DNA of 64,000 nucleotides from JALORV01 sp963703945 (lineage in GTDB: Bacteria; Pseudomonadota; Gammaproteobacteria; Burkholderiales; Burkholderiaceae_F): contig CAVPGM010000011.1 of the NCBI GenBank assembly GCA_963703945.1, forward strand, positions 372,001 to 436,000, written 5' to 3'. This document shows, piece by piece, positions 27,479 to 36,599 of this stretch. Under the pieces are notes generated by a model, which made no database searches, was not told the DNA's origin, and was given only the letters and a program-made list of their open reading frames with translations. The position numbers and the translations under genes are program-made. Numbering within the stretch: the first letter of the stretch is position 1; the number at the start of each line of letters is the position of its first letter.

Positions 27479-27560
27479 GGAGAAACCCGGTAAATGCGCT
27501 CCCGGCGCCGGGCGCCGGACCCGCAATTGAGGTTGATCGTTCGGAAACGCGCGCCCGGCG

Positions 27561-27815
<255 letters not shown>

Positions 27816-27850
27816 TCAGTACGAGAAGTTGATGGCGGGATGCGGTGAAA

Positions 27851-28823
27851 TCAATGAGCCTCATGCGCCTGTCCGATGTAGACGAGCGTCAGCATCATGA
27901 AGATGAAGGCCTGCAGCAGAACGATCAGGATGTGGAAGAGCAACCAGACCGTGCCGGCGACGGCATGGCCGATCGCCAGGAAGAAGCCAGGCTGGGCAAT
28001 CCAGAAGACGAGCGCGCCAACGACCAGAAGGATCAGCGCCTGCTTTCCGCGGCCGGAAGCCCAGAGCCAGAGAATCCCGAGGAGGTAAGCAAGAAGCACG
28101 ATGCTCCAGGCCAGCGCGCTGGGCCAGCTCTTGGTTGCGCCCCAGGTGCCTCCGAGAAGCGCGATCAGGAAGAACAGCAGTTCGCCGGCGTACATGTTGC
28201 CGAACAGTCGCATGCCGAGCGAGACGGCCTTGGCCGCGTACTCGATCAGGTTGAGCAGGAAATTGAACGGCCACAGCAGCGGGTGCGCGCCGAACGGCGC
28301 GGTGAACAGCTCGTGCACCCAGCCGCCGGCGCCCTTGATCTTGATGCCGTAGTAGATCATCAGCAGCAGCACGCTGAGCGACATGCCGAGCGTGCCGTTG
28401 AGATCCGCGGTCGGCAGCGGGCGCAGGTAGTGGATGCCGATCTTGTCGGCGATCCAGGGCAGCAGTTCGACCGGGATCAGGTCGATCGCGTTCATCATCA
28501 CGATCCACAGGAACACCGTCAGCCCCAGCGGCGCGATGAAGGTGCGATCGCCGTGGACGATCGACTTGCTCTGTTCCTCGACGAGTTCGACCAGCGATCT
28601 CGACCGCAGCCTGGAACCGCCCGGCACTCCGGCCGTCGACCTTGCGTGCCGCCAGCCAGAGCAGCAAGCAGCACGCCGGACAGCGACTCAGGATCGAAAA
28701 GATGATCGTGTCGATGTTGAACACCGAGAAGTCGATGATCGACTTCTGCTTGCCCGTCGACAGATGCGTCAGGTGATGGACGATGTATTCGGTGGCGGTG
28801 GGAGCGTGGCCCGAAGCAGCCAT
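27851..28823 (-). CDS. atpB: ATP synthase F0 a subunit, enlarged (frameshifts near the N-terminus)
   Basis: The start at 28823 gives MAASGHAPTATEYIVHHLTH, then FSVFNIDTIIFSILS. Around 28600-28690 several small indels must be assumed (one extra G near 28603 restores AVEILVELVEEQ). From there the frame to 27851 is clean: GMRLFGNMYAGELLFFLIAL carries the essential Arg, and HILIVLLQAFIFMMLTLVYI ends the protein. Between these lies an unusual stretch of about 45 aa with two hydrophobic runs (AWSIVLLAYLLGILWLWA, ALILLVVGALVFWIAQPG), giving about 324 aa in total against roughly 270-290 expected. Confidence 0.93.
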
Positions 28824-28839
28824 GTTTGTAAGCCCGTCC

Positions 28840-29178
28840 TTATCTGATCAGCAGCGCCAGTACGTAGCTCTTCAGCACGGCGATGATGGACACCAGCATC
28901 GCCAGCCACACCAGGTTCTTGTAAGTCGCGACGATCAGCGCCAGCAGCGCGATCGTGGAAAGCACCTTGACGAATTCGCCGATCAAGAACACGGCCGCAT
29001 CGGTCCCCTGGGGCCGGCGGCTCGCAGCCGCCAACTTCAGCGCAAACAACCCGTTCGGAATGAAGCAGGCGGCGCCCCCCAACAGCGCTGAAATCGCGGC
29101 ATGCGCCCCTCCGATGAATGCGCTCAGCAGCGAAATGGCGGCGGTTGTGAGTATCTGCAGCAGGACGATCCGGAACAT
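28840..29178 (-). CDS. atpI: ATP synthase subunit I (AtpI)
   Basis: 112 aa with four predicted hydrophobic segments: IVLLQILTTAAISLLSAFIG, HAAISALLGGAACFIPNGLF, KVLSTIALLALIVATYKNLV and WLAMLVSIIAVLKSYVLALL. This is the layout of AtpI, which may assist c-ring assembly. It is the first gene of the atp operon, 16 bases before atpB. Confidence 0.88.
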   Translation of the reverse strand: MFRIVLLQILTTAAISLLSAFIGGAHAAISALLGGAACFIPNGLFALKLAAASRRPQGTDAAVFLIGEFVKVLSTIALLALIVATYKNLVWLAMLVSIIAVLKSYVLALLIR

Positions 29179-29237
29179 GGTGCCGCTCCGAGTGCCCTAC
29201 GGCGGGATCTTGAGTCCGTTTTCGCCAAAACCGGGAG

Positions 29238-29267
29238 ATTCTACGAGGCGCGCCGAGTCTCGGTCAA
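29238..29267 (-). promoter_or_regulatory. Sigma-70-type promoter of the atp operon
   Basis: The minus strand carries -35 TTGACC (29267-29262) and -10 TAGAAT (29243-29238) with an 18-base spacer. Transcription would begin about 50-60 bases ahead of atpI, in the gap after parB. Both elements match the consensus in at least four of six positions. Confidence 0.65.
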
Positions 29268-29292
29268 ATTTGTGATGCGACGCAAGGCGTGT

Positions 29293-30150
29293 TCAGTGCA
29301 CTCGCAGTCGCGCGACGATCCCATCGAGCTGGTCGAGGCTGTCGAACCGGATCACCACTTTGCCGCGCCCCTTGACATCTGCCGTCAGTCGTACGGGGGC
29401 ACCCAGTGCGTCCGCCAGCTCGTCTTCAAGGCGGACGACGTCTCGGCTGCGAGGTCTTGCCGGTGTCGAGCGCTTGCCGGACGAAGCGCCATGACGCGCG
29501 ACGAGCGTCTCGGCCTCGCGCACCGAAAGACCGCGCGCCGAGATCCGGTGCGCCAGCTGGATCTGTGCAGCCGAGTCCACCGCCAGCAGCGCGCGTGCGT
29601 GCCCCATGTCGATTCCGCCCGCCAGCAGCATCTCCTGCACGGGGCCCGCCAGATTGAGCAGCCTGAGGAGGTTGGACGTCGCGCTGCGGGAGCGGCCGAT
29701 CGCCTGCGCCGCCTGCTCGTGCGTGAAATCGAACTCGCGAATCAGACGCTGAACGCCCTGCGCTTCCTCGAGCGGATTCAGGTCTTCGCGCTGGATGTTC
29801 TCGATCAGCGCCATCGCAAGCGCGGCGGTGTCCGGCACCGGCCTGATCAGGACGGGAACCTCGTCGAGGCCTGCCATCTGCGCGGCGCGAAAGCGGCGCT
29901 CGCCCGCAATGATCTCGTACTGGCCGCCGTCGACCGGACGCACGAGAATCGGCTGCATGACGCCCTGCGCGCGGATCGAGTCGGCCAGCTCGGCCAGCGC
30001 CTGCGGATCCATGCGCGTGCGAGGCTGATACTTTCCCGGCCGCAACCGGCCGACCGGCAGAGCACTGGGTGCAGTACTCGCCTGCGGCGACGAATCGCCA
30101 CCGAGCAGCGCATCAAGACCCCGCCCCAGCCCCTTCGGCCGTTTCATCAT
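29293..30150 (-). CDS. parB: Chromosome-partitioning protein ParB (CTP switch clamp)
   Basis: 285 aa, intact. It has a ParB N-terminal CTPase domain with LRPGKYQPRTRMD (residues 36-48), IRAQGVMQPILVRP and GERRFRAA (83-90), the helix-turn-helix (FTHEQAAQAIGRSRSATSNL) and a C-terminal dimerization domain (KGRGKVVIRFDSLDQLDGIV). It binds parS and spreads along DNA. Two parS sites lie at 34488-34529. Its start overlaps the stop of the acetyltransferase gene as ATGA. Confidence 0.97.
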   Translation of the reverse strand: MMKRPKGLGRGLDALLGGDSSPQASTAPSALPVGRLRPGKYQPRTRMDPQALAELADSIRAQGVMQPILVRPVDGGQYEIIAGERRFRAAQMAGLDEVPVLIRPVPDTAALAMALIENIQREDLNPLEEAQGVQRLIREFDFTHEQAAQAIGRSRSATSNLLRLLNLAGPVQEMLLAGGIDMGHARALLAVDSAAQIQLAHRISARGLSVREAETLVARHGASSGKRSTPARPRSRDVVRLEDELADALGAPVRLTADVKGRGKVVIRFDSLDQLDGIVARLRVH

Positions 30151-30959
30151 CGCTGTCCTCCATTCTTGGCGGGCGCTGCGCGATACCGATACCAGTAGGC
30201 ATACCGATCGCGGAAGCCGAACTTCCGGTAGACGTGACGGGCCGGCGCGTTGGCAGCATCGACCTGCAGATAGGCGATGCGTGCTCCCACCTGCCCGCCC
30301 CGTTCCAGCAGCGCAGCGAGGATGGCGGTCGCGAGTCCGCGCCCACGGTGTTCGCTAGCCGTCACCATGTTGAACACGCCGACACAATCCGCATCGACGA
30401 CGATCTGCCCGCATGCGATTGCGGTCGGGCCATCGCGCACGACCAGGCTGTGGGCTGGCAGCGCACAGTGTGCGATCCGTTGCGCTTCGGCGGCTGCTTC
30501 TGCAGGTGGCGAATCGCGCAGTGTGCCCGCGACGGCAGCGAACTCCTCGGTCCCGACCCAGTTCGCAGCGATCTTCGTTCCAGCCACTCGCCCGAACTCC
30601 GCCGCGTCGACCCACATCACGCGGGTTTCTTCCCGCGCGACGTAGCCGGCGGCAGCGAGCGCGCGATCGAGCGCGGCGGGCTGCGAATACGGCGTGATCC
30701 GGTACAGGCACGGCAGTCCTACACGCTGGTAGAACGCTTCGACCGAGGCGAGCTTGACGTCCAGTGGAATCCGGCCCGCTCCGATCGCGTTGACCGATCT
30801 CGCGCGTTTGGCCTTGCCGGGTGAATACCTGAGCAGCCATCCGTCGTAGATCGACTGCTGTGGCGGCTGCGACGACGACAGACCGGCGTCCTCGAGGCGC
30901 GCGCCGAGCGTGTCGTCGGCGCTACGCAGGGCATCGGGAACGGCCGCCGGATCGAACAT
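30147..30959 (-). CDS. GNAT family N-acetyltransferase encoded between parA and parB
   Basis: 270 aa. The acetyl-CoA site is in the C-terminal half: FNMVTASEHRGRGLATAILA (R/Q-x-x-G-x-G/A motif), and YLQVDAANAPARHVYRKFGF closes the domain. The N-terminal half (YDGWLLRYSPGKAKRARSVN) resembles the degenerate first GNAT repeat of two-domain members. Both ends overlap neighbours: its ATG shares a base with the parA stop (TGATG), and its stop overlaps the parB start (ATGA). The three genes are therefore translationally coupled. The substrate is unknown. Confidence 0.85.
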   Translation of the reverse strand: MFDPAAVPDALRSADDTLGARLEDAGLSSSQPPQQSIYDGWLLRYSPGKAKRARSVNAIGAGRIPLDVKLASVEAFYQRVGLPCLYRITPYSQPAALDRALAAAGYVAREETRVMWVDAAEFGRVAGTKIAANWVGTEEFAAVAGTLRDSPPAEAAAEAQRIAHCALPAHSLVVRDGPTAIACGQIVVDADCVGVFNMVTASEHRGRGLATAILAALLERGGQVGARIAYLQVDAANAPARHVYRKFGFRDRYAYWYRYRAAPAKNGGQR

Positions 30960-31729
30960 CAGAGCGTGCGGATGCGGTCGATCATTTCGGCGCCGAAGGC
31001 GACGTAGGCCTGAGCGCCCTTGGACGCGGGGTCGTACGCCACGCCGGGCAAGCCGTAGCTGGGCGCCTCGGCCAGGCGGACGTTGCGCGGGATGATGGTC
31101 GAGAACACCTTGTCGCCGAACTTGTCGACCAGCTGCTCGGAGACCTGCTGCTGCAGCGTCATGCGAGGGTCGTACATGACGCGCAACAGGCCGATGATGC
31201 GCAGGTCCGGGTTGAGGTGCGCGGCGACCCGCTTGATCGTGTTGACCAGATCAGCCAGCCCCTCGAGCGCGAAGTACTCACACTGCATCGGAATGATCAC
31301 GCCGTGCGCGGCGCACAGGCCGTTGAGCGTGAGCAAAGAGAGCGACGGCGGACAGTCGATCAGGATGAAGTCGTACAGCGGGTCGACCTCCACCAGCGCG
31401 GACTTCAGTCGCGTCTCGCGGCCTTCGAATTCGACCAGTTCCACTTCGGCGCCGGCCAGCTCGCGATTGGCGCCGAGCACATCGTAGCCACCCTGTTCGG
31501 TCCGCTGGCACGCGGGCGTCACGTCGCTCAGCCCGAGCAGCACCTGATACACCGACGCCGGCAGCACTCGCTTGTCGATGCCACTGCCCATGGTCGCGTT
31601 GCCTTGCGGATCGAGATCGACCAGCAGTACCTTCGGTCCGTGAGCAGCGATTCCTGCCGCGAGGTTGACCGCCGTCGTCGTCTTGCCCACTCCGCCCTTC
31701 TGATTGGCAATGCAGAAGATGCGCGCCAT
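30959..31729 (-). CDS. parA: Chromosome-partitioning ATPase ParA (Soj)
   Basis: 256 aa, intact. The deviant Walker A KGGVGKTT lies at 11-18, DLDPQGNATMGSGI at about 39-52, and Walker B FILIDCPPSLSLLT later. It binds nucleoid DNA as an ATP dimer and moves ParB-parS complexes. It is the first gene of parA-GNAT-parB, downstream of rsmG. The short spacer 31730-31851 shows no other gene. Confidence 0.97.
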   Translation of the reverse strand: MARIFCIANQKGGVGKTTTAVNLAAGIAAHGPKVLLVDLDPQGNATMGSGIDKRVLPASVYQVLLGLSDVTPACQRTEQGGYDVLGANRELAGAEVELVEFEGRETRLKSALVEVDPLYDFILIDCPPSLSLLTLNGLCAAHGVIIPMQCEYFALEGLADLVNTIKRVAAHLNPDLRIIGLLRVMYDPRMTLQQQVSEQLVDKFGDKVFSTIIPRNVRLAEAPSYGLPGVAYDPASKGAQAYVAFGAEMIDRIRTL

Positions 31730-31851
31730 TCAGCGATCGATCCCGTGAGTACACAACGCAAACGTGCCGGGGCCGGGCAACGCGAGAAACTCCAGGATGG
31801 CGGCGACAAAGGCCCAGTAATCGGTAATGCCAAGCATTACTGCGGTTCGAT

Positions 31852-32515
31852 CACGACGGTTGGATCACAACGAGGTGGCGCTCGGCATCGAGGGCCGGAA
31901 CGCGGAGTTTAACTGTGGCCACCACCCTCACCGTTGGGTTCGTCCGCTCGAGCGCCGCGATCTCGTCGGCAGGCAGCGCGCCCTTCATCGCAATCCAGCA
32001 TCCGCCGGGCGCGATGAGGTGATGCGTCCACGGATCAGCTCGTCGAGCGAGCTCAGAGCGCGCGCAGTGATGACGTCGAACAGCGCGGTCCTGACTTCCT
32101 CCACACGCGCATGCAACACCTCGACGTTAGGCAACGCAAGCTCGAGTTTGGCTTGCGACAGAAACGCTGCCTTCTTCTGCACTTTGTCGATCAGCGTGAC
32201 AGCGACCTCGGGCATCGCGATCGCCACGGGTACGCCGGGTAGTCCGCCGCCCGAGCCGACATCCAGCAGGCGCATGTGGCGTCCGGCCACGCGTCCGGCG
32301 ATCGTCGGAACGGCAGCGAGCGAGTCCAGCAGATGATGCGTGAGCAACTGATCCGGGCGTTCGACGGCGGTCAGGTTGTGAACCCGGTTCCAACGCTGCA
32401 GGAGTGCGGCGAACTGGAGTAACTGCGCTTGTTGCCGCTCGTCCAGAGCGAGGCCCAGCCGGGCCACGCCGTCGGCCAATGCGCTCGCGAGGTCAGGCCG
32501 CGAGCTGACCGTCAC
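31852..32515 (-). CDS. rsmG: 16S rRNA (guanine527-N7)-methyltransferase (one frameshift)
   Basis: The start at 32515 gives a helical N-terminus and LLQFAALLQRWNRVHNLTAV, then the SAM site MRLLDVGSGGGLPGVPVAIA and IDKVQKKAAFLSQAK. The frame breaks near 32030; the other frame supplies HLIAPGGCWIAMKGALPADE and ends in LDAERHLVVIQPS at 31852. The corrected length is about 220 aa, as usual. It overlaps the mnmG 3' end by 23 bases, the common gidA-gidB arrangement. Confidence 0.93.
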
Positions 32516-34424
32516 GGCTGCTGGACTTGTTGACGCGCTTGATATGGACCAACAGCAGCGAAATGGCAGCCGGTGTCACTCCGGAGATCCGCGAGGCCTG
32601 GCCGACGGTCTCGGGCCGCCCGGCCTTGAGCTTCTGCCTGACTTCGATCGACAGGCCGCGAACTGAGTCGTAGTCGAGTTCGGGCGGTATGCGCGTCGAT
32701 TCATGCGTCTCCTGGCGCGCGACCTCGTCGCCCTGCCGCGCAATATATCCGGCGTACTTGACCTGGATCTCAACCTGCTCGGCCACCTCGGAGGACGTTT
32801 GTATCGGCGGGCTACCGGCGGCCGATCGGCCGTCGTCAAGCCGCAGACTCATCAGACTGCGATAACTGACGCCAGGCCGCTTCAGCAGGTCGGCCAGCGT
32901 GTAGTCACGCCCGATCGTCTGACCAAGGATGCGCTTGGACTCTTGCTCTCCAAGGATGCGAGCATTCACCCACGTCGACTTCAAGCGATCGACTTCGCGC
33001 GCGACCGCATCGCGCTTGCGGTTGAATGCCGCCCAGCGTTCGTCATCGACGCACCCGAGCCGCCGCCCCGCTTCCGTCAAGCGCAAATCGGCGTTGTCCT
33101 CGCGCAAGCTCAGCCGGTACTCGGCGCGACTGGTGAACATCCGGTACGGTTCCGCAACGCCTCGCGTGATCAGATCATCGACCAGAACACCGAGGTATCC
33201 CTGGTCGCGGCGAAGCGTCCACGGCGACTCGCCACGCGCGGCGAGCGAGGCGTTGAGCCCGGCGAGCAATCCCTGCGCCGCGGCTTCCTCATAGCCGGTC
33301 GTGCCATTGATCTGGCCGGCGAAATACAGCCCTGCGATCGCCTTCGTTTCCAAGGTCGCCTTCAGCGCGCGTGGGTCGAAGTAGTCGTACTCGATCGCGT
33401 ACCCGGGTCGCAGAATGTGCGCCGCCTCCAGCCCCTTCATCGATCGGACGATCTCGACCTGTACATCGAACGGCAGGCTGGTCGAGATGCCGTTCGGGTA
33501 CACCTCGTTCGTTTCCAGGCCTTCGGGCTCGAGAAAGATCTGGTGCGCGTCCTTGTCCGCAAAGCGGTGGATCTTGTCCTCGATCGATGGGCAGTAGCGC
33601 GGGCCGACGCCTTCGATCACACCGGAATACATCGGACTGCGGTCGAGATTGGCGCGTATGACTTCGTGAGTCGCCGGATTGGTGTGCGTGATCCAGCAGG
33701 ACACCTGCGCGGGATGCTCCGACACCGAGCCCATGAACGAAAAAACCGGCAGAGGATCGCGATCTCCCGGCTGCTCTTCGAGACGGCCGAAATCGATGGT
33801 TCGCCCGTCAAGTCGTGGCGGGGTCCCGGTCTTAAGGCGCCCCTGCGGGAGTTTCAGCTCCTTGAGGCGCGCGGCGAGTGAAATCGAGGGCGGATCGCCA
33901 GCGCGTCCCGCCGCAAAGCTCTGCAACCCGATATGCACACGGCCATTGAGAAATGTGCCGGCCGTCAGAACCACAGCGCGGCCAGTGAAATGGATCCCAG
34001 ACTGCGTCACCGCTCCTACGACTCGTTCGCCGTGCACCACCAGGTCGTCCACCGCCTGCTGAAATAGCCAGAGGTTCGGCTGATTTTCGAGACGACGCCG
34101 TATTGCCTTGCGATAGAGCACTCTGTCGGCTTGGGCCCTCGTCGCACGGACTGCGGGCCCTTTTGACCGATTGAGAATCCGAAACTGAATACCTGCCTCG
34201 TCGGTCGCGCGTGCCATCGCGCCACCCAGTGCATCGACCTCCTTGACGAGGTGGCCCTTACCAATCCCGCCGATCGAAGGATTGCACGACATCTGCCCCA
34301 GCGTTTCGATGCTGTGCGTCAGCAGCACGGTGCGCGCGCCGGTGCGGGCCGCCGCGAGGGCAGCTTCCGTCCCGGCGTGACCGCCGCCGACAACGATGAC
34401 ATCGAAGACTTCGGGGAAGTTCAT
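32493..34424 (-). CDS. mnmG: tRNA uridine-5-carboxymethylaminomethyl modification enzyme MnmG (GidA)
   Basis: Works with MnmE to modify U34 of tRNAs reading NNA/NNG codons. It is 643 aa from the ATG at 34424 (MNFPEVFDVIVVGGGHAGTE); an upstream ATG at 34442 is less fitting. The FAD-binding GGGHAG lies near residue 14, followed by GQMSCNPSIGGIGKGHLVKE, the cysteine segment CWITHTNPATH, GLYFAGQINGTTGYEEAAAQ and a C-terminal helical domain. It is intact, and its partner mnmE is at 54435-55825. Confidence 0.97.
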   Translation of the reverse strand: MNFPEVFDVIVVGGGHAGTEAALAAARTGARTVLLTHSIETLGQMSCNPSIGGIGKGHLVKEVDALGGAMARATDEAGIQFRILNRSKGPAVRATRAQADRVLYRKAIRRRLENQPNLWLFQQAVDDLVVHGERVVGAVTQSGIHFTGRAVVLTAGTFLNGRVHIGLQSFAAGRAGDPPSISLAARLKELKLPQGRLKTGTPPRLDGRTIDFGRLEEQPGDRDPLPVFSFMGSVSEHPAQVSCWITHTNPATHEVIRANLDRSPMYSGVIEGVGPRYCPSIEDKIHRFADKDAHQIFLEPEGLETNEVYPNGISTSLPFDVQVEIVRSMKGLEAAHILRPGYAIEYDYFDPRALKATLETKAIAGLYFAGQINGTTGYEEAAAQGLLAGLNASLAARGESPWTLRRDQGYLGVLVDDLITRGVAEPYRMFTSRAEYRLSLREDNADLRLTEAGRRLGCVDDERWAAFNRKRDAVAREVDRLKSTWVNARILGEQESKRILGQTIGRDYTLADLLKRPGVSYRSLMSLRLDDGRSAAGSPPIQTSSEVAEQVEIQVKYAGYIARQGDEVARQETHESTRIPPELDYDSVRGLSIEVRQKLKAGRPETVGQASRISGVTPAAISLLLVHIKRVNKSSSRDGQLAA

Positions 34425-34487
34425 GGGCGAGGCGCGAACCAAGCCGGAAAGTATAGCCGCGGGCTACTGCTTCAATCGTGGCGCGCC

Positions 34488-34503
34488 TGTTTCACGTGGA
34501 ACC
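34488..34503. promoter_or_regulatory. parS site 1
   Basis: TGTTTCACGTGGAACC matches the parS consensus TGTTTCACGTGAAACA at 14 of 16 positions and keeps the CACGTG core. It lies upstream of mnmG, about 4.3 kb from the parB start, the usual place in proteobacteria. ParB is encoded in this window. Confidence 0.9.
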
Positions 34504-34513
34504 AGCCGCAGCC

Positions 34514-34529
34514 TGTTCCACGTGGAACT
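34514..34529. promoter_or_regulatory. parS site 2
   Basis: TGTTCCACGTGGAACT contains a perfect 14-bp palindrome GTTCCACGTGGAAC (34515-34528) centred on CACGTG, 26 bases from parS site 1. It touches the stop codon of the AsmA-like gene (34528-34530). It differs from the common consensus at two symmetrical positions. Confidence 0.85.
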
Positions 34530-36435
34530 ATGGACCGAAGCGAGGTTCGAAGGCGTTCCCGCGCACCCGAAGCGTCATGGCCTGGATGCGCTGCCCGATG
34601 AGTTCGACCCGTACGGTGCCGGCCACCTTCAAATCCGGATCCACCGTGAAATCCCCGCGGGCGCCCAGCGCGCCGGCTCGGCCGCCGGTGTCCTCGAAAC
34701 GTACACCGGCCGAAGACGCGCCGAGCGTACCGTCGAACTCGGTGAAACGCGTCACGCCCGCCGCCATCGCGCCCTGCGTTGCCGCCAGCCCCAAGTTGAT
34801 CCCGTTGAGCGTTGCCCAGCGCACACGGAACGGGCCGGCGACTACTGCCTGGCTCACGGCTTCATCAAGCGTGGTGCCACGCCCGACGACAGTGAGATCC
34901 AGGTTGGCCGTGCCCTGGAACGGAGCCAGCGGCGACTCCTGACCGGCCGGTGCCTTGCGCAGGTGCTGGACGACGGTTTCGATGTCGACGTTAGTGCCGC
35001 CCGTGCGCCCGGTGATCACCCACTCGACGTCGCTGGCCGCGTACAGCATTCCAGTCAACACACCGTAGAAGCCCGCCAGCGAATAGCTGGAAATTTCGAT
35101 CAGCTTGCCATCGACCCGACCGTTGGCGCGGACTTCGTTCCACCTGACCTTCGGGCCGAACGGCAGGGCCCATCGCTCCGCGTCCAGGCGGAAGTCGATG
35201 ACCGGGCGGCCATCGGTCGTCTGCGCCGGACGCAGGGCGAGCTTCATCGTGCCGTCGATGTCCAGCTGCCTGACAAGCAGAGGTCCGAAACGCCCGTCGT
35301 CCCCGCGGCGAATCACCGCCTCGTATCGATCCGGCAGCAAGTCGGTGCCCGAAATCCGCACGGACTCGAATCGGATCGTGGAGATCTTGGGGGAAAGCGC
35401 ATTGGCTCCCGCGGCGAGTGCGGAAGCGATGATGCGTGCCTGCTCCACGGTAAAGCTCAGTGGCGCGATGGTGGCTTCACCCCACACCCATTGACCGCCT
35501 CGTAGCGCGCTCCATAAGTCTTTCCAGTTGATCAGCAGCGAGACCTCGTCGACCCGGACCTCGCCGGCGCGAATGCCCCGCACCACCATCCGCGGCGACG
35601 GCGTGAAGCGAAACTCGGTGTCCGTGACGGCTACCGGCTGGCGGAATACTTCCGACAGGCGCTCGGCAACGCGCGGCGCGCTGACTTCGCGCTGCAGCGG
35701 CTGGACGGTGCTGAACAGCGCCGCGCCGAGGACCGCGACTGCCGCCAGGCCCACGAGCCGCTTCATCCATTTGCGCACCGCTTGGCGACGCTGCTCGTCG
35801 GCGACTTCGTCGCTCTCCGCTCGGTCACGCTCCTCCTGCAGGTCCAGGCGATCGGGGACGTTGACCGTCGTAATGGCGAAATGCGTGGCCGCTTCCCAGT
35901 CGGGGGAGCGTGTCGTGCCCGACGAAGGCAGCAACTCGTGTGAGCGCACACTTACCGCTTGTTCCGCACGGCCACTCGTCGACTGCCGTTGGGCTGCCGG
36001 CGGGCGCGCTGGTGCGCGGGTTGCCTCGCGGGCGAGTTGCGCGGCCGCCTGCTCGACCCGCGCGCGGACTAGCTCGCTGGCCACTGCCTCTTCGGAGTCG
36101 CCGAAAATGGTGACCGGGTCCAGCTCGCTCTGCTCGAGGAACTGGGCGACCGCCTCGGGCTCAAGCTTGGCCTCCGAGGGTGCGTCGTCCAAGCGCACGG
36201 CTTCCATCGAACCCATCGGCTCGACAAGTCCCGCGTCCTGCAGCTTGCGCATCGCGCGTTCAATGCGCTCGTCGTTCAGGCTGGGCAGTCGCGTCTTCAG
36301 TCCGGCCACATTGAGACGGCCGTCGAGGAGGATCAGGATCAGCCGTTCGCTCTGCGTGAACTGGTGCGACTTCTCATAGACCTCACGCACACCGCGATCG
36401 GTGCGCCGATAGATCATCGAGACGTTCAGCGCCAT
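34528..36435 (-). CDS. AsmA-like membrane protein with an N-terminal winged-helix-like region
   Basis: 635 aa, not a protein I recognise as a whole. Residues about 20-80 (FTQSERLILILLDGRLNVAG, DERIERAMRKLQDAGLVEPM) look like a winged-helix module. A charged low-complexity linker follows (about 85-220), then one TM segment (226-244, RLVGLAAVAVLGAALFSTV). The long remainder has AsmA-like beta-rich repeats (SEVFRQPVAVTDTEFRFTPS, VWGEATIAPLSFTVEQARII, ANLDLTVVGRGTTLDEAVSQ). This suggests a cytosolic sensing part joined to a periplasmic lipid-related part. Its stop codon lies within parS site 2. Confidence 0.7.
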   Translation of the reverse strand: MALNVSMIYRRTDRGVREVYEKSHQFTQSERLILILLDGRLNVAGLKTRLPSLNDERIERAMRKLQDAGLVEPMGSMEAVRLDDAPSEAKLEPEAVAQFLEQSELDPVTIFGDSEEAVASELVRARVEQAAAQLAREATRAPARPPAAQRQSTSGRAEQAVSVRSHELLPSSGTTRSPDWEAATHFAITTVNVPDRLDLQEERDRAESDEVADEQRRQAVRKWMKRLVGLAAVAVLGAALFSTVQPLQREVSAPRVAERLSEVFRQPVAVTDTEFRFTPSPRMVVRGIRAGEVRVDEVSLLINWKDLWSALRGGQWVWGEATIAPLSFTVEQARIIASALAAGANALSPKISTIRFESVRISGTDLLPDRYEAVIRRGDDGRFGPLLVRQLDIDGTMKLALRPAQTTDGRPVIDFRLDAERWALPFGPKVRWNEVRANGRVDGKLIEISSYSLAGFYGVLTGMLYAASDVEWVITGRTGGTNVDIETVVQHLRKAPAGQESPLAPFQGTANLDLTVVGRGTTLDEAVSQAVVAGPFRVRWATLNGINLGLAATQGAMAAGVTRFTEFDGTLGASSAGVRFEDTGGRAGALGARGDFTVDPDLKVAGTVRVELIGQRIQAMTLRVRGNAFEPRFGP

Positions 36436-36599
36436 GGCAATCGTGAGCGCCCCAACCAGGGGTCGTCGTCGGAGATCGATCGATTGTATCGACGAAGCCG
36501 TCTGAATCGCACGCGGCCGTTCAGTCGATAAGCGGGTAGATCAGCCGCCTGTGCGCGAGCAGCCGGCCCGATACCGCACTTGCGTCGGGCCGCGGACCG

